From Cupriavidus plantarum (GTDB lineage: Bacteria > Pseudomonadota > Gammaproteobacteria > Burkholderiales > Burkholderiaceae), in contig NZ_CAJPUX010000002.1 of the NCBI RefSeq assembly GCF_905397285.1, positions 868,001 through 932,000 of the forward strand: 64,000 nt of DNA, read 5' to 3'. How positions within the stretch are numbered: position 1 is the stretch's first letter; the number at the start of each line of letters is the position of its first letter. A program made the position numbers and the translations under genes. Below, in pieces: positions 36,136 to 43,645 of this stretch. The notes beneath the pieces are model-generated. The model was given only the letters and a program-made list of their open reading frames with translations. It was not told the DNA's origin and did not search any database.

Positions 36136-37179
36136 CTATTCCAGCTGCACCTTCGCCTCCCGCACCACCTCGCCCCACTTCCGGATCTCCGACTCCACCA
36201 GCGTGCCGAATTTCGCGGGCGAGCTGCCGACGACTTCCACGCCCTGGTCGCGGAAGCGTTTGACCACGTCGGCCTCCGCCAGCGAGCGGACGATTTCCTC
36301 GTTGAGTTTCTGGACGATCGGGGCCGGTGTGCCGGCCGGGGCCTGGATGCCGAACCACACGTTGACCTCATAACCGGGGACGCCGGATTCGGCCACCGTT
36401 GGCACATCCGGCAGAAGCGGCGATCGCGTCTGCCCCGTCACCGCGATCGCCTTGAACTTGCCTGCCCGCAGTTGCTGAATCACGTTCGGCAGGTTGTCGA
36501 ACATCAGGTCGGTTTCGCCGCCGAGCAGGGCCACCACCGCGGGGCTGCTGCCCTTGTACGGGATATGCGTCATGCGCGTGCCCGTCATCTTGTTGAACAG
36601 CTCCATCGACAGATGGTTGGACGACCCCGCGCCCGTGGAACCGTAGTTGAGCTTGCCCGGTTGCTTCTTCGCGAACTCGATGACGTCCTTCACCGTCGTG
36701 AGCCCGAGGTCCGGGCGTGAGACCAACACGTTCTGCGTGCTCGCGGCCCACACCACAGGGGTGAAGTCCTTCGTCGCGTTGTACGGCAGCCGGTTGCCGT
36801 ATAGCGCCGGCAGCGCGGCGAATGGCAGCGGCGTGATCAGAAGCGTATAGCCGTCCGCCGGGGATTTCGCCACGAGGCTGTTGCCGATCACCGTATTGCC
36901 CCCCGGCCGATTGTCCACCACCACGGACTGCTTCCACTTGGCCGTGAGCTTCTCCGCGGTGGTGCGGGCAAGCGTGTCGTTGAACCCGCCGGGCGTGTAC
37001 GGCACGACGATGCGCATGGGCTTGTCGGGATAGTTGTCGCCCTCCGCGGCGCGGACCGGGGCGGCGGCCACCGCGAGCGCGCCGAGCAGCGCCATCGCCA
37101 GCAGCCGGCCGGCGGAGGACATGGGTAACGATGAGGCGGGCAGGCGCGGGTTTGCCACCGCGATGCGAGTCGTGATCAT
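36136..37179 (-). CDS. Bug/TctC-type tripartite tricarboxylate receptor protein
   Basis: Periplasmic solute receptor of the Bug family. 347 aa from ATG 37179 (AAGGAGACAACC upstream), preferred to the in-frame ATG at 37197. An export signal ends at about VRAAEG (residue 45). Family motifs: YPDKPMRIVVPYTPGG, DNRPGGNTVIG, GYTLLI, NYGSTGAGSSNHLS, and the C-terminal WFGIQAPAGTP. No TctA/TctB membrane genes are nearby, a common orphan situation in this order. Divergent from the hydroxyacid dehydrogenase operon, sharing a TGGTA-G-TACCA operator. Confidence 0.92.
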   Translation of the reverse strand: MITTRIAVANPRLPASSLPMSSAGRLLAMALLGALAVAAAPVRAAEGDNYPDKPMRIVVPYTPGGFNDTLARTTAEKLTAKWKQSVVVDNRPGGNTVIGNSLVAKSPADGYTLLITPLPFAALPALYGNRLPYNATKDFTPVVWAASTQNVLVSRPDLGLTTVKDVIEFAKKQPGKLNYGSTGAGSSNHLSMELFNKMTGTRMTHIPYKGSSPAVVALLGGETDLMFDNLPNVIQQLRAGKFKAIAVTGQTRSPLLPDVPTVAESGVPGYEVNVWFGIQAPAGTPAPIVQKLNEEIVRSLAEADVVKRFRDQGVEVVGSSPAKFGTLVESEIRKWGEVVREAKVQLE

Positions 37180-37238
37180 GGTTGTCTCCTTCACCATCTT
37201 GTGTGGTTGAGTGGGTTGACGTAGGCGTCAGGTGGAAC

Positions 37239-37264
37239 TTACCATACCAAACTGGTAGTACCAA
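37239..37264. promoter_or_regulatory. Candidate FadR-type GntR operator in divergent promoter
   Basis: TGGTAGTACCA (37252-37262) is a perfect 11-bp palindrome followed by AA. Additional TACCA half-sites lie at 37239 and 37244. It fits the TNGTNNNACNA consensus of FCD-type GntR proteins. The GntR gene at 40558 ends the rightward operon. Confidence 0.6.
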
Positions 37265-37323
37265 ACAAATATGACCACTTAGCGTTATCCCCTAGAGCGC
37301 CCAGAGCGCGAGACCCCAGACGC

Positions 37324-38340
37324 ATGGAATCCGTCCGACAAGGCATGGCTACCGTTATCAGCACGGACCGCATCCACCCCGAGGCCCAGACGCGGTTGCA
37401 GCAAGCCTCGAACTTCGACATCCGCCCCTGGCGCGACGGCGCGGCCTACGCCGACGATCTCGCCGATGCCGAAGTGGTGATCGTCCGCAATCGCATCCCA
37501 TCCGAACTGTTCGATCGCGCACCGAGGCTGCGCGCCGTGATCCGCCATGGCGTCGGGCTCGACATGATTCCCGTCGAAGCCGCCTCCGCCCGAGGCGTGC
37601 TCGTGGCGAACGTGCCGGCAGTGAACGCCGTCGCCGTCGCGGAATACGTACTGGGCCAGATGCTCGCGCTTTCCCGGCGGTTCGCGGACATGGACCGGCT
37701 CATGCGCTCCGCATCGTGGAGCGAGAGCCGCCTGATCGCCGACCATGGGCAGCAGATCGGCGGCAAGACCGTGGCCATCGTCGGCATGGGCGAGATCGGC
37801 CGCCGCGTGGCGGCGATGTGCGCGGCGGGCTTCGGCATGCGCGTGCTCGGCGTGCATCCGAAGCGCACGGGCACGCGCGAGACCCATGCCGAATACGTGC
37901 CGATCGACGACGCGCTGTCGCAGGCGGACTACCTCGTCCTCACGTGTCCGCTGACGTCCGAGACGCGCGGCATGATCGGCGCCGCTCAGCTCGCGCGCAT
38001 GAAGCCGACGGCGTTCCTGATCAACGTGGCCCGCGGTGCGGTCGTCGATCGCCTCGCGCTGTATGACGCCTTGCGATCGTCGCGGATCGCGGGCGCCGCG
38101 CTCGACGTGTTCGACACGCAGCCGCTGCCCGCCGGCGATCCGCTGTTCGCATGTCCCACCGCGCGCCTGACACCCCATATGGCGGGCATCTCGGCGCAGA
38201 GCCTGCATGCGATGAGCATGGGCGCCGCCGCGCAAGTGCTCGACGTCCTGGCAGGCCGCCTGCCGCCGCATTGGGTCAACCGCGACGCCGAAGCCGCCAT
38301 CCGGGCGCGATGGACGGCATTGGGCATCGCGCCGCAATAA
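37324..38340 (+). CDS. D-2-hydroxyacid dehydrogenase (PGDH-like)
   Basis: NAD-dependent oxidoreductase of the phosphoglycerate dehydrogenase-like group. 338 aa; ATG 37345 is an alternative start seven codons on. Rossmann motif VAIVGMGEIGRRVAAM at about 150-165; catalytic Arg in INVARGAVVDR (about 238), Glu/Asp region in LDVFDTQPLP and His in LTPHMAGIS (about 285). No C-terminal ACT domain, so it is a catabolic dehydrogenase, not SerA. First gene of an operon with an enolase-superfamily enzyme, a Bug receptor and GntR. Confidence 0.86.
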   Translation: MESVRQGMATVISTDRIHPEAQTRLQQASNFDIRPWRDGAAYADDLADAEVVIVRNRIPSELFDRAPRLRAVIRHGVGLDMIPVEAASARGVLVANVPAVNAVAVAEYVLGQMLALSRRFADMDRLMRSASWSESRLIADHGQQIGGKTVAIVGMGEIGRRVAAMCAAGFGMRVLGVHPKRTGTRETHAEYVPIDDALSQADYLVLTCPLTSETRGMIGAAQLARMKPTAFLINVARGAVVDRLALYDALRSSRIAGAALDVFDTQPLPAGDPLFACPTARLTPHMAGISAQSLHAMSMGAAAQVLDVLAGRLPPHWVNRDAEAAIRARWTALGIAPQ

Positions 38341-38383
38341 CTTCCAGATTCACAAGGCATCGTCAAAGAGGAGACACCCCAGC

Positions 38384-39535
38384 ATGTCGAAAATCAAATC
38401 CATCCAGGCCATCCCGCTGTCGTTCCGCCTGCCCGAAGGCAAGACGGTCAAGCTCGGCATCGGCAGCACCATCAAGCGCGACGCGATCATCGTGCGCGTG
38501 GAGACCGAATGCGGCGTGATCGGCTACGGCGAAGCGCATCCGGGCCGCAGCCCCGGCGCCGTCACAAGCCTGATCGCCAATACGATGGCGCCGCTGGCGG
38601 TTGGCATGGACGCCTTCGACACCAACGGCGTCTGGAGCCGCATCCACAAGATGCAGCTGGCCAGCCATGGCATGGGTGCGGGTGCATCGCTCGCGCTGTC
38701 CGGCATCGACATGGCGCTGTGGGACGTACGCGGCAAGCTCTGCAACCAGCCGCTGTACAAACTGCTCGGCGGCAGCAGCAAGAAGATCAAGGCGTATGCG
38801 GGCGGCATCGCGCTGGGCTTTCAGGCGCCGGAGTCGCTGGCGGCGGAAGCCCAGCAGTACGTGGACGCGGGCTATCAGGCGCTGAAACTGCGCCTCGGCG
38901 ACAACGTGGCCGACGACTGCGCCCGCGTGCTGCACGTCCGCAAGGCGCTCGGCAACGGCATCGACATCCTCACCGACGTCAACGCGGCGTACACGATCGA
39001 CGAAGTCCGCCGCCTGATGCCCGTTCTCGAGGAAGCCGGCATCGGCTGGCTGGAAGAACCGTTTGCCTGCGACAACTTCGGCGGCTACCGCGCCGCCGGC
39101 GCGCTGAGCACGCGCGTGCCCCTCGCGGCCGGAGAGAATCACTACACGCGCTACGACTTCGCCCGCCTGATCGAAGAGCGCGCGGTGCAGGTGTTTCAGC
39201 CAGATCTGTCGAAGACCGGCGGCGTGACCGAAGGCATGCGCATCGGCGCGCTGGTCTCCGCCTGGGGCTACAAGGTGCATCCGCACAGCTCGGCCACGGG
39301 CCTGAACCATTCGGCCTGCGTGCACATGCTGGCGGCCGTGGACAACCCGGGGTATTTCGAAGCGTGCGTGTCGCACTTCAACCCGTTCCGCGACATGTTC
39401 GGCCCCGCGTTCCATGCAGACGGCGACGGCTACGTCCGCCCGCTCGACAAGCCGGGCCTCGGGCTCGACATCGACGAGGGCATCTTCAAGGAATACCCGT
39501 TCATCGATGGCCCGGGCTACGTCGTGAAGTTCTGA
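38384..39535 (+). CDS. Mandelate racemase/muconate-lactonizing (enolase superfamily) enzyme
   Basis: Enolase-superfamily enzyme abstracting the alpha-proton of a carboxylate, probably a sugar-acid dehydratase, racemase or cycloisomerase. 383 aa. Capping N-terminal domain about 1-125, barrel from about 135. Base motif ALKLRLG (Lys-x-Arg, about residues 166-168) where KxK is usual. Metal ligands are Asp in LTDVN (about 199), Glu in LEEPF (about 225) and Glu in AGENHY (about 249). His in VHPHSSATGLN (about 300) could be the opposite base. GAGGAGA precedes the ATG. The substrate cannot be deduced; the Bug receptor downstream probably brings it in. Confidence 0.87.
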   Translation: MSKIKSIQAIPLSFRLPEGKTVKLGIGSTIKRDAIIVRVETECGVIGYGEAHPGRSPGAVTSLIANTMAPLAVGMDAFDTNGVWSRIHKMQLASHGMGAGASLALSGIDMALWDVRGKLCNQPLYKLLGGSSKKIKAYAGGIALGFQAPESLAAEAQQYVDAGYQALKLRLGDNVADDCARVLHVRKALGNGIDILTDVNAAYTIDEVRRLMPVLEEAGIGWLEEPFACDNFGGYRAAGALSTRVPLAAGENHYTRYDFARLIEERAVQVFQPDLSKTGGVTEGMRIGALVSAWGYKVHPHSSATGLNHSACVHMLAAVDNPGYFEACVSHFNPFRDMFGPAFHADGDGYVRPLDKPGLGLDIDEGIFKEYPFIDGPGYVVKF

Positions 39536-39579
39536 CGCTGCACCCCAAAAACATAACGAAATTGGAGGAGACCGTAGTC

Positions 39580-40557
39580 ATGAAGCTGTTCAGAATCGCC
39601 GCCGCAGTGGCATTGGCCGCTACCGCGTGGATGGGCGCATCCGCCCATGCCGCCGATGCCTTTCCGTCGAAGCCCATCACGCTGATCGTCCCGTGGAACG
39701 CGGGCGGCTCGGTGGACCTGACGGCGCGCAAGCTGTCCGATATCCTCGGCAAATCAGGCGTGACCGTGGTGGTGGAGAACGTGCCCGGCGCATCGAGCAC
39801 GATCGGCCTGACCAAGGTGGCCAACGCCGCCCCGGACGGGTACACCGTTGGCCTCGCGACATCGTCGCTGATGGGCGCCGTCGCGCAGGACATGACCCGG
39901 CTGCGCGTCGATCAGTTCAAGGCGCTCAATCAGACCACCATCGAGCAGATGATCCTCGTGGTGTCGAAGTCGAGCCCCGTCAACACGATCGAGGAGTTCG
40001 TCGCGCTGATGAAGAAGAAGCCCGGCGGCGTGTCGATCGGCACGCCGGGCAACAACAACGTCAACCATACGTTCGCGGCCATGCTCGCGCGCGCCAATGA
40101 CGTGAGCTTCATCAATGTGCCGTACACGGGTGGCGCCAAAGTGCTGACGGACCTAGCCGGTCACCAGATCGATGGCGCGGTGCTGAAGCCGTCGGAAACG
40201 CTGAGCCAGATCAACGGCGGGCTGATTCGTCCGGTGGGCGTGTTCTCGCACGAGCGCGTGTCGATCCTGCCGAAGGTGCCGACGTTCGCGGAAAAGAAGA
40301 TCGACGTGTTTCCGTTCGGCGCGCTGGAGCAGATGTCGTATCTGGTCGGGCCGAAGGGATTGTCGGCGGAGCGCGCGCAACAGTTGCAGGAACTGTTCGC
40401 CAGGGCCATCGCCAGCGACGCGTACCAGTCGTTTGCGCGCGAATACGGCATGAAAGTGTCGGACGTGCGCGGCGACGAGTTGCAAAAGCAGGTCGTGGCG
40501 ATTCAAAATACGTTCAATACCGTCGCCCCGAAGATATTTACCAAGCAGCAGCAATAG
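39580..40557 (+). CDS. Bug/TctC-type solute receptor
   Basis: Second Bug-family periplasmic receptor, 325 aa. GGAGGAG (39564-39570) supports the ATG at 39580. The signal peptide ends at SAHAAD (about residue 26). Motifs: FPSKPITLIVPWNAGGSVDLTAR (only the first part is the hallmark), VENVPGASSTIGL, GYTVGLATSS and YTGGAKVLTDLAG. Probably delivers the carboxylate metabolised by the upstream enolase-superfamily enzyme and dehydrogenase. gntR follows with no gap (stop TAG directly followed by ATG). Confidence 0.92.
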   Translation: MKLFRIAAAVALAATAWMGASAHAADAFPSKPITLIVPWNAGGSVDLTARKLSDILGKSGVTVVVENVPGASSTIGLTKVANAAPDGYTVGLATSSLMGAVAQDMTRLRVDQFKALNQTTIEQMILVVSKSSPVNTIEEFVALMKKKPGGVSIGTPGNNNVNHTFAAMLARANDVSFINVPYTGGAKVLTDLAGHQIDGAVLKPSETLSQINGGLIRPVGVFSHERVSILPKVPTFAEKKIDVFPFGALEQMSYLVGPKGLSAERAQQLQELFARAIASDAYQSFAREYGMKVSDVRGDELQKQVVAIQNTFNTVAPKIFTKQQQ

Positions 40558-41334
40558 ATGCCCAAAGTCAGTCCAAGCACAGAAGAACAGCCAAACGAGA
40601 AGCAGGAGCTGACCTCCCGTACGCTCGCGGACATCCTGTCGTTCATCCAGAAGCGCGCCTACGACCCGGGCGAGCGGCTGCCGTCCGAACGGGAATTGTC
40701 CGAGCGATTCGGGGTGGGGCGAGGCGTCGTGCGGGAGGCGTTATCCGTGCTGGAAAACCTGCGATATCTGACACGCCGGCCCAACTCCGGCGTGTTCCTG
40801 ACCGCGACGCCGGAGCGCGTGAGCCTCGAGACGCTGAGCCTGTTCTCCGAGCTCGGCATCTCGCTGACCACGGACAAGTTGCTCGAGGCACTCGAAGTCC
40901 GGCGCATCGTCGAGGTGCAGGCCGTGCAGCTGGCCTGCCAGCGGCGCACGGACGAGGATCTCGCCGTCCTGCAGGACATCGTCGAGCGTTTCGAAGTGTC
41001 GATCGGCGGCGGTTCAGGTGGGGACTCAGGTGTGGCCTCAGGTGCGGCCCCAGGTGGCGCGGAGGAAAGCACCGCCGACCTCGATTATGACTTCCACATG
41101 GCCATCTTCAACGCCGCGCACAACACCGTGCTCACGCAGATGGTGCACCCGTTCTACCTGATGTCCGCGCACCGGCGCGCGACATTCTTCGCCGACAAGA
41201 CGCGGAGCAAGGCTTCCAACCGCCAGCACCGCGAACTGCTCGACGCCATCCGCCGCCGCGACGAGGCCGCGGCACAGCGGATCATGGGCGAGCATATCGG
41301 CCGGGTCGAAACCGCATTGCAGAAGCTTTCCTGA
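40558..41334 (+). CDS. GntR-family regulator, FadR/FCD subfamily
   Basis: Repressor-type regulator of the operon it ends. 258 aa. Winged helix at about 18-85 (GERLPSERELSERFGVGRGVVREALSVLE). FCD effector domain about 105-255, with metal/ligand His residues in DYDFHMAIF and RQHRELLDAI. A Gly/Ser/Ala-rich insertion (about 144-165) splits the FCD domain between helices and is encoded by near-repeats of GGTGNNNCAGGTG type. The ATG abuts the previous stop. Candidate operators are at 37239-37264 and 41363-41375. Confidence 0.92.
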   Translation: MPKVSPSTEEQPNEKQELTSRTLADILSFIQKRAYDPGERLPSERELSERFGVGRGVVREALSVLENLRYLTRRPNSGVFLTATPERVSLETLSLFSELGISLTTDKLLEALEVRRIVEVQAVQLACQRRTDEDLAVLQDIVERFEVSIGGGSGGDSGVASGAAPGGAEESTADLDYDFHMAIFNAAHNTVLTQMVHPFYLMSAHRRATFFADKTRSKASNRQHRELLDAIRRRDEAAAQRIMGEHIGRVETALQKLS

Positions 41335-41362
41335 CCGCCAGCACCAGCCCGCATCGATTGTT

Positions 41363-41386
41363 CGGTAATACCAAATACACATTTGG
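41363..41386. promoter_or_regulatory. Candidate GntR operator plus CCAAAT inverted repeat upstream of efflux operon
   Basis: CGGTAATACCAAA (41363-41375) matches TGGTAGTACCAAA of the divergent promoter at 37252 in 11 of 13 positions. It overlaps a perfect CCAAAT-ACAC-ATTTGG inverted repeat (41371-41386). It lies 76 bases before the hydrolase-like gene and just after gntR. Confidence 0.5.
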
Positions 41387-41461
41387 ATTATTATCGTTTA
41401 CCTGTATCTGTGGAGCGCCGAGAATCCAGCCATTGCGATATCGCGCCACAGGAACAGCATC

Positions 41462-42313
41462 ATGGCTGGCCACATCGTTGCGGACAGCGTTCCGGTAGAA
41501 GTCGAAGACGTCACCATTGAAGGGCATGCGAAGCGGATCCCGCTGCGCGTGTACGCCCCCGGGTTGCGCCCGGACGCCGGACGTCCCGCCGCGGCGCTTC
41601 GCCCGATCGTTGTCTATCTGCACGGCGGCGGCTTCCTGCACGGCAACCTCGATGCCGGCGACGCCGCCGCGCGCGCGATCGCGTTAGCCACCCCGGCCGT
41701 CGTCGTCTCGGTCGGCTACTCGCTGCCCCCCGCCTACCCATTCCCCGCGCCGCTCGAAGACGGCTACCTCGCCTGCCGGTGGGCGCGTGAGCACGCGCGC
41801 CGCCTGCGCGCGGATGCCGACTGCCTCGGCGTCGCCGGTCACGATGCCGGCGGCAACCTCGCGGCCGGTATCGGCGCGATGGCCCGCGACCGTAAGGAGA
41901 TTCCCGTGCGTGCGCAGGCGCTGCTGGCGCCACTGCTCGATCCGAGCCTGACACGCGTCTCCCACCTCATCGAATGCCCCAGCGGCGAGCTGTCGGTCAC
42001 AGCGTGCGCGCACGGATATCGCGCCTATCTGCCCGGATTCCGGCAACTGCTGCATCCCTATGCAGCGCCGCTGGAGTCGCGGCGCCTGGCCGGCCTGCCG
42101 CCCACGCTGATTATCAGCGCGGCCCTGGACCTGCTTCATCTCGAGGCCGAAGCCTATGCCGGCGCGTTGATCGCCGCGGGGGTTCCGACCCAGATGCTCC
42201 GCATTCCCGACGTATCGCACGCCGCGCTGGCGGCCAACGCCCAGGCGCTGGCCGAAGTGTCGGCGTTCTTCGCGAAACAACTCTCGCCGCGCACCAAAGG
42301 CGGGAAAACCTGA
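41462..42313 (+). CDS. Alpha/beta-hydrolase-fold protein without serine nucleophile, LlpE-like
   Basis: 283-aa HSL-group alpha/beta-hydrolase fold. The oxyanion motif HGGGFLHG is intact (about residues 53-60) and the acid and His of the triad seem present (ALDLLHLEAEAY, then VSHAAL). In the nucleophile elbow, however, the usual GDSAGG reads GHDAGGN (about 134-140), so Ser is replaced by Asp. It may be non-hydrolytic, a binding protein, or use other chemistry. It heads an RND operon, the layout known for llpE-ceoAB-opcM in Burkholderia. 42 bases separate it from the adaptor gene. Confidence 0.82.
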   Translation: MAGHIVADSVPVEVEDVTIEGHAKRIPLRVYAPGLRPDAGRPAAALRPIVVYLHGGGFLHGNLDAGDAAARAIALATPAVVVSVGYSLPPAYPFPAPLEDGYLACRWAREHARRLRADADCLGVAGHDAGGNLAAGIGAMARDRKEIPVRAQALLAPLLDPSLTRVSHLIECPSGELSVTACAHGYRAYLPGFRQLLHPYAAPLESRRLAGLPPTLIISAALDLLHLEAEAYAGALIAAGVPTQMLRIPDVSHAALAANAQALAEVSAFFAKQLSPRTKGGKT

Positions 42314-42355
42314 TTCCAGCAGCAGATCAACAGCAGAACCCAGAGGAAGAATCCA

Positions 42356-43636
42356 GTGGATACGGAACTACAGCAGACAGGCGCCAAGCCCCTGTCGAGG
42401 GGTGGCAATTCGGATACCGGCAGGCAGCGCACGCTACGGCGCACAGCGATCGCGGTTGGCATATTGGTCGCGCTCGCCGCGGTCGGCTGGGGCTTCCAGC
42501 AGCGTGGCAAGTCGGCACCCGCCGCCCAGCAGGGCACCGCGCTGCCCGAGGTCACGGTGGCCACGCCGCTCGTGCGCGACCTCGAGGCGCGTCTCGGGGC
42601 GCTGGGGCAGTTCTCGGCCGTGCAGCGCGTGGAGTTGCGCGCGCAGGTCGGCGGCCCGCTCGTGGGCATTCATTTCAAGGATGGCGATATCGTCCAGAAG
42701 GGCGCCTTGCTGTTCACGATCGAATCGCGGCCCTATGACATCCGCCTCGCGCAGGCCAAGGCCCAGCTGGAAACGGCCAAGGCCCGACTCACGCTCGCCG
42801 AGAGCGAGTTCCAGCGCGCGCAGGCGCTCGAACGCACGAGCGCGGGGTCCGTGCAGAACCTCGAGCAGCGCAGCGCGGACCGGCAGGTCGCGCAGGCCGC
42901 CGTGGCGGAGGCCCGTTCGGCCGTCGACGACGCGCAGTTCGACGTCGACCGGTGCCGTATCGTCGCGCCGTTCACGGGGCGCATCGGGACCCATCTGGTG
43001 TCCATCGGCAACCTGATCTCCGGCAGCCGCGCGGCAACCAGCGCTACCACGCTGCTGGCCACGCTGGTTTCGCTCGATCCCATCTACTTCGACTTCGATA
43101 TCAGCGAGGCGGACTACCAGCTGCTGTCGAGCTACCGGAGCAAGTCGGACAAGAAGGCCGCGCTGACCAACACGGTGGAGATCGCGCTCGGCACGGAGAA
43201 GTCCTACTCCCGGAAGGGCGTGCTCGACTTCATCAACAACGTGCTCGATCGGTCCAGCGGCACGATCCGCGCGCGGGCGACGGTGGCAAACGCGGACTAT
43301 CGGCTGACGCCGGGCGAGTTCGCGCGCGTGCGCCTTGCACTGGATCAACCCGCGCCGACGATGCTCGTGCCGGACCGTGCGGTGCTGCCGGACCAATCGC
43401 AATTCGTGGTGCTGACGGTGACGCCCGACGGCACCGTGGCCCCGAAGATCGTGCAGGTCGGCGACGTGCGCGACGGCATGCGCGTGATTCGCGGCGGCCT
43501 CGCGGCCACCGACCGCGTGATCATCGGCGGCATCCCCTATGCGGCCCCCGGTGCGAAAGTGGCGGTGAAAACGGGCGAGATCCGGATTGACGCGAAGGGC
43601 GACGGGAATAACGCCGCTACGGGCAGCAAGGGGTAA
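42356..43636 (+). CDS. RND efflux periplasmic adaptor (MexE/CeoA-like)
   Basis: Membrane-fusion protein linking pump and outer-membrane channel. 426 aa with GTG start after AGAGGAAGA. Membrane anchor at about 28-48 (TAIAVGILVALAAVGWGF). Lipoyl halves around ELRAQVGGPLVGIHFKDGD (about 92-112) and CRIVAPFTGRIG (about 198-210), with an Ala/Glu/Arg hairpin between. Beta-barrel and membrane-proximal domains follow to about 400. No lipobox, unlike MexA itself. The resistance profile cannot be read from sequence; relatives export chloramphenicol, trimethoprim and quinolones. Confidence 0.92.
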   Translation: MDTELQQTGAKPLSRGGNSDTGRQRTLRRTAIAVGILVALAAVGWGFQQRGKSAPAAQQGTALPEVTVATPLVRDLEARLGALGQFSAVQRVELRAQVGGPLVGIHFKDGDIVQKGALLFTIESRPYDIRLAQAKAQLETAKARLTLAESEFQRAQALERTSAGSVQNLEQRSADRQVAQAAVAEARSAVDDAQFDVDRCRIVAPFTGRIGTHLVSIGNLISGSRAATSATTLLATLVSLDPIYFDFDISEADYQLLSSYRSKSDKKAALTNTVEIALGTEKSYSRKGVLDFINNVLDRSSGTIRARATVANADYRLTPGEFARVRLALDQPAPTMLVPDRAVLPDQSQFVVLTVTPDGTVAPKIVQVGDVRDGMRVIRGGLAATDRVIIGGIPYAAPGAKVAVKTGEIRIDAKGDGNNAATGSKG

Positions 43637-43645
43637 GTACCGATC

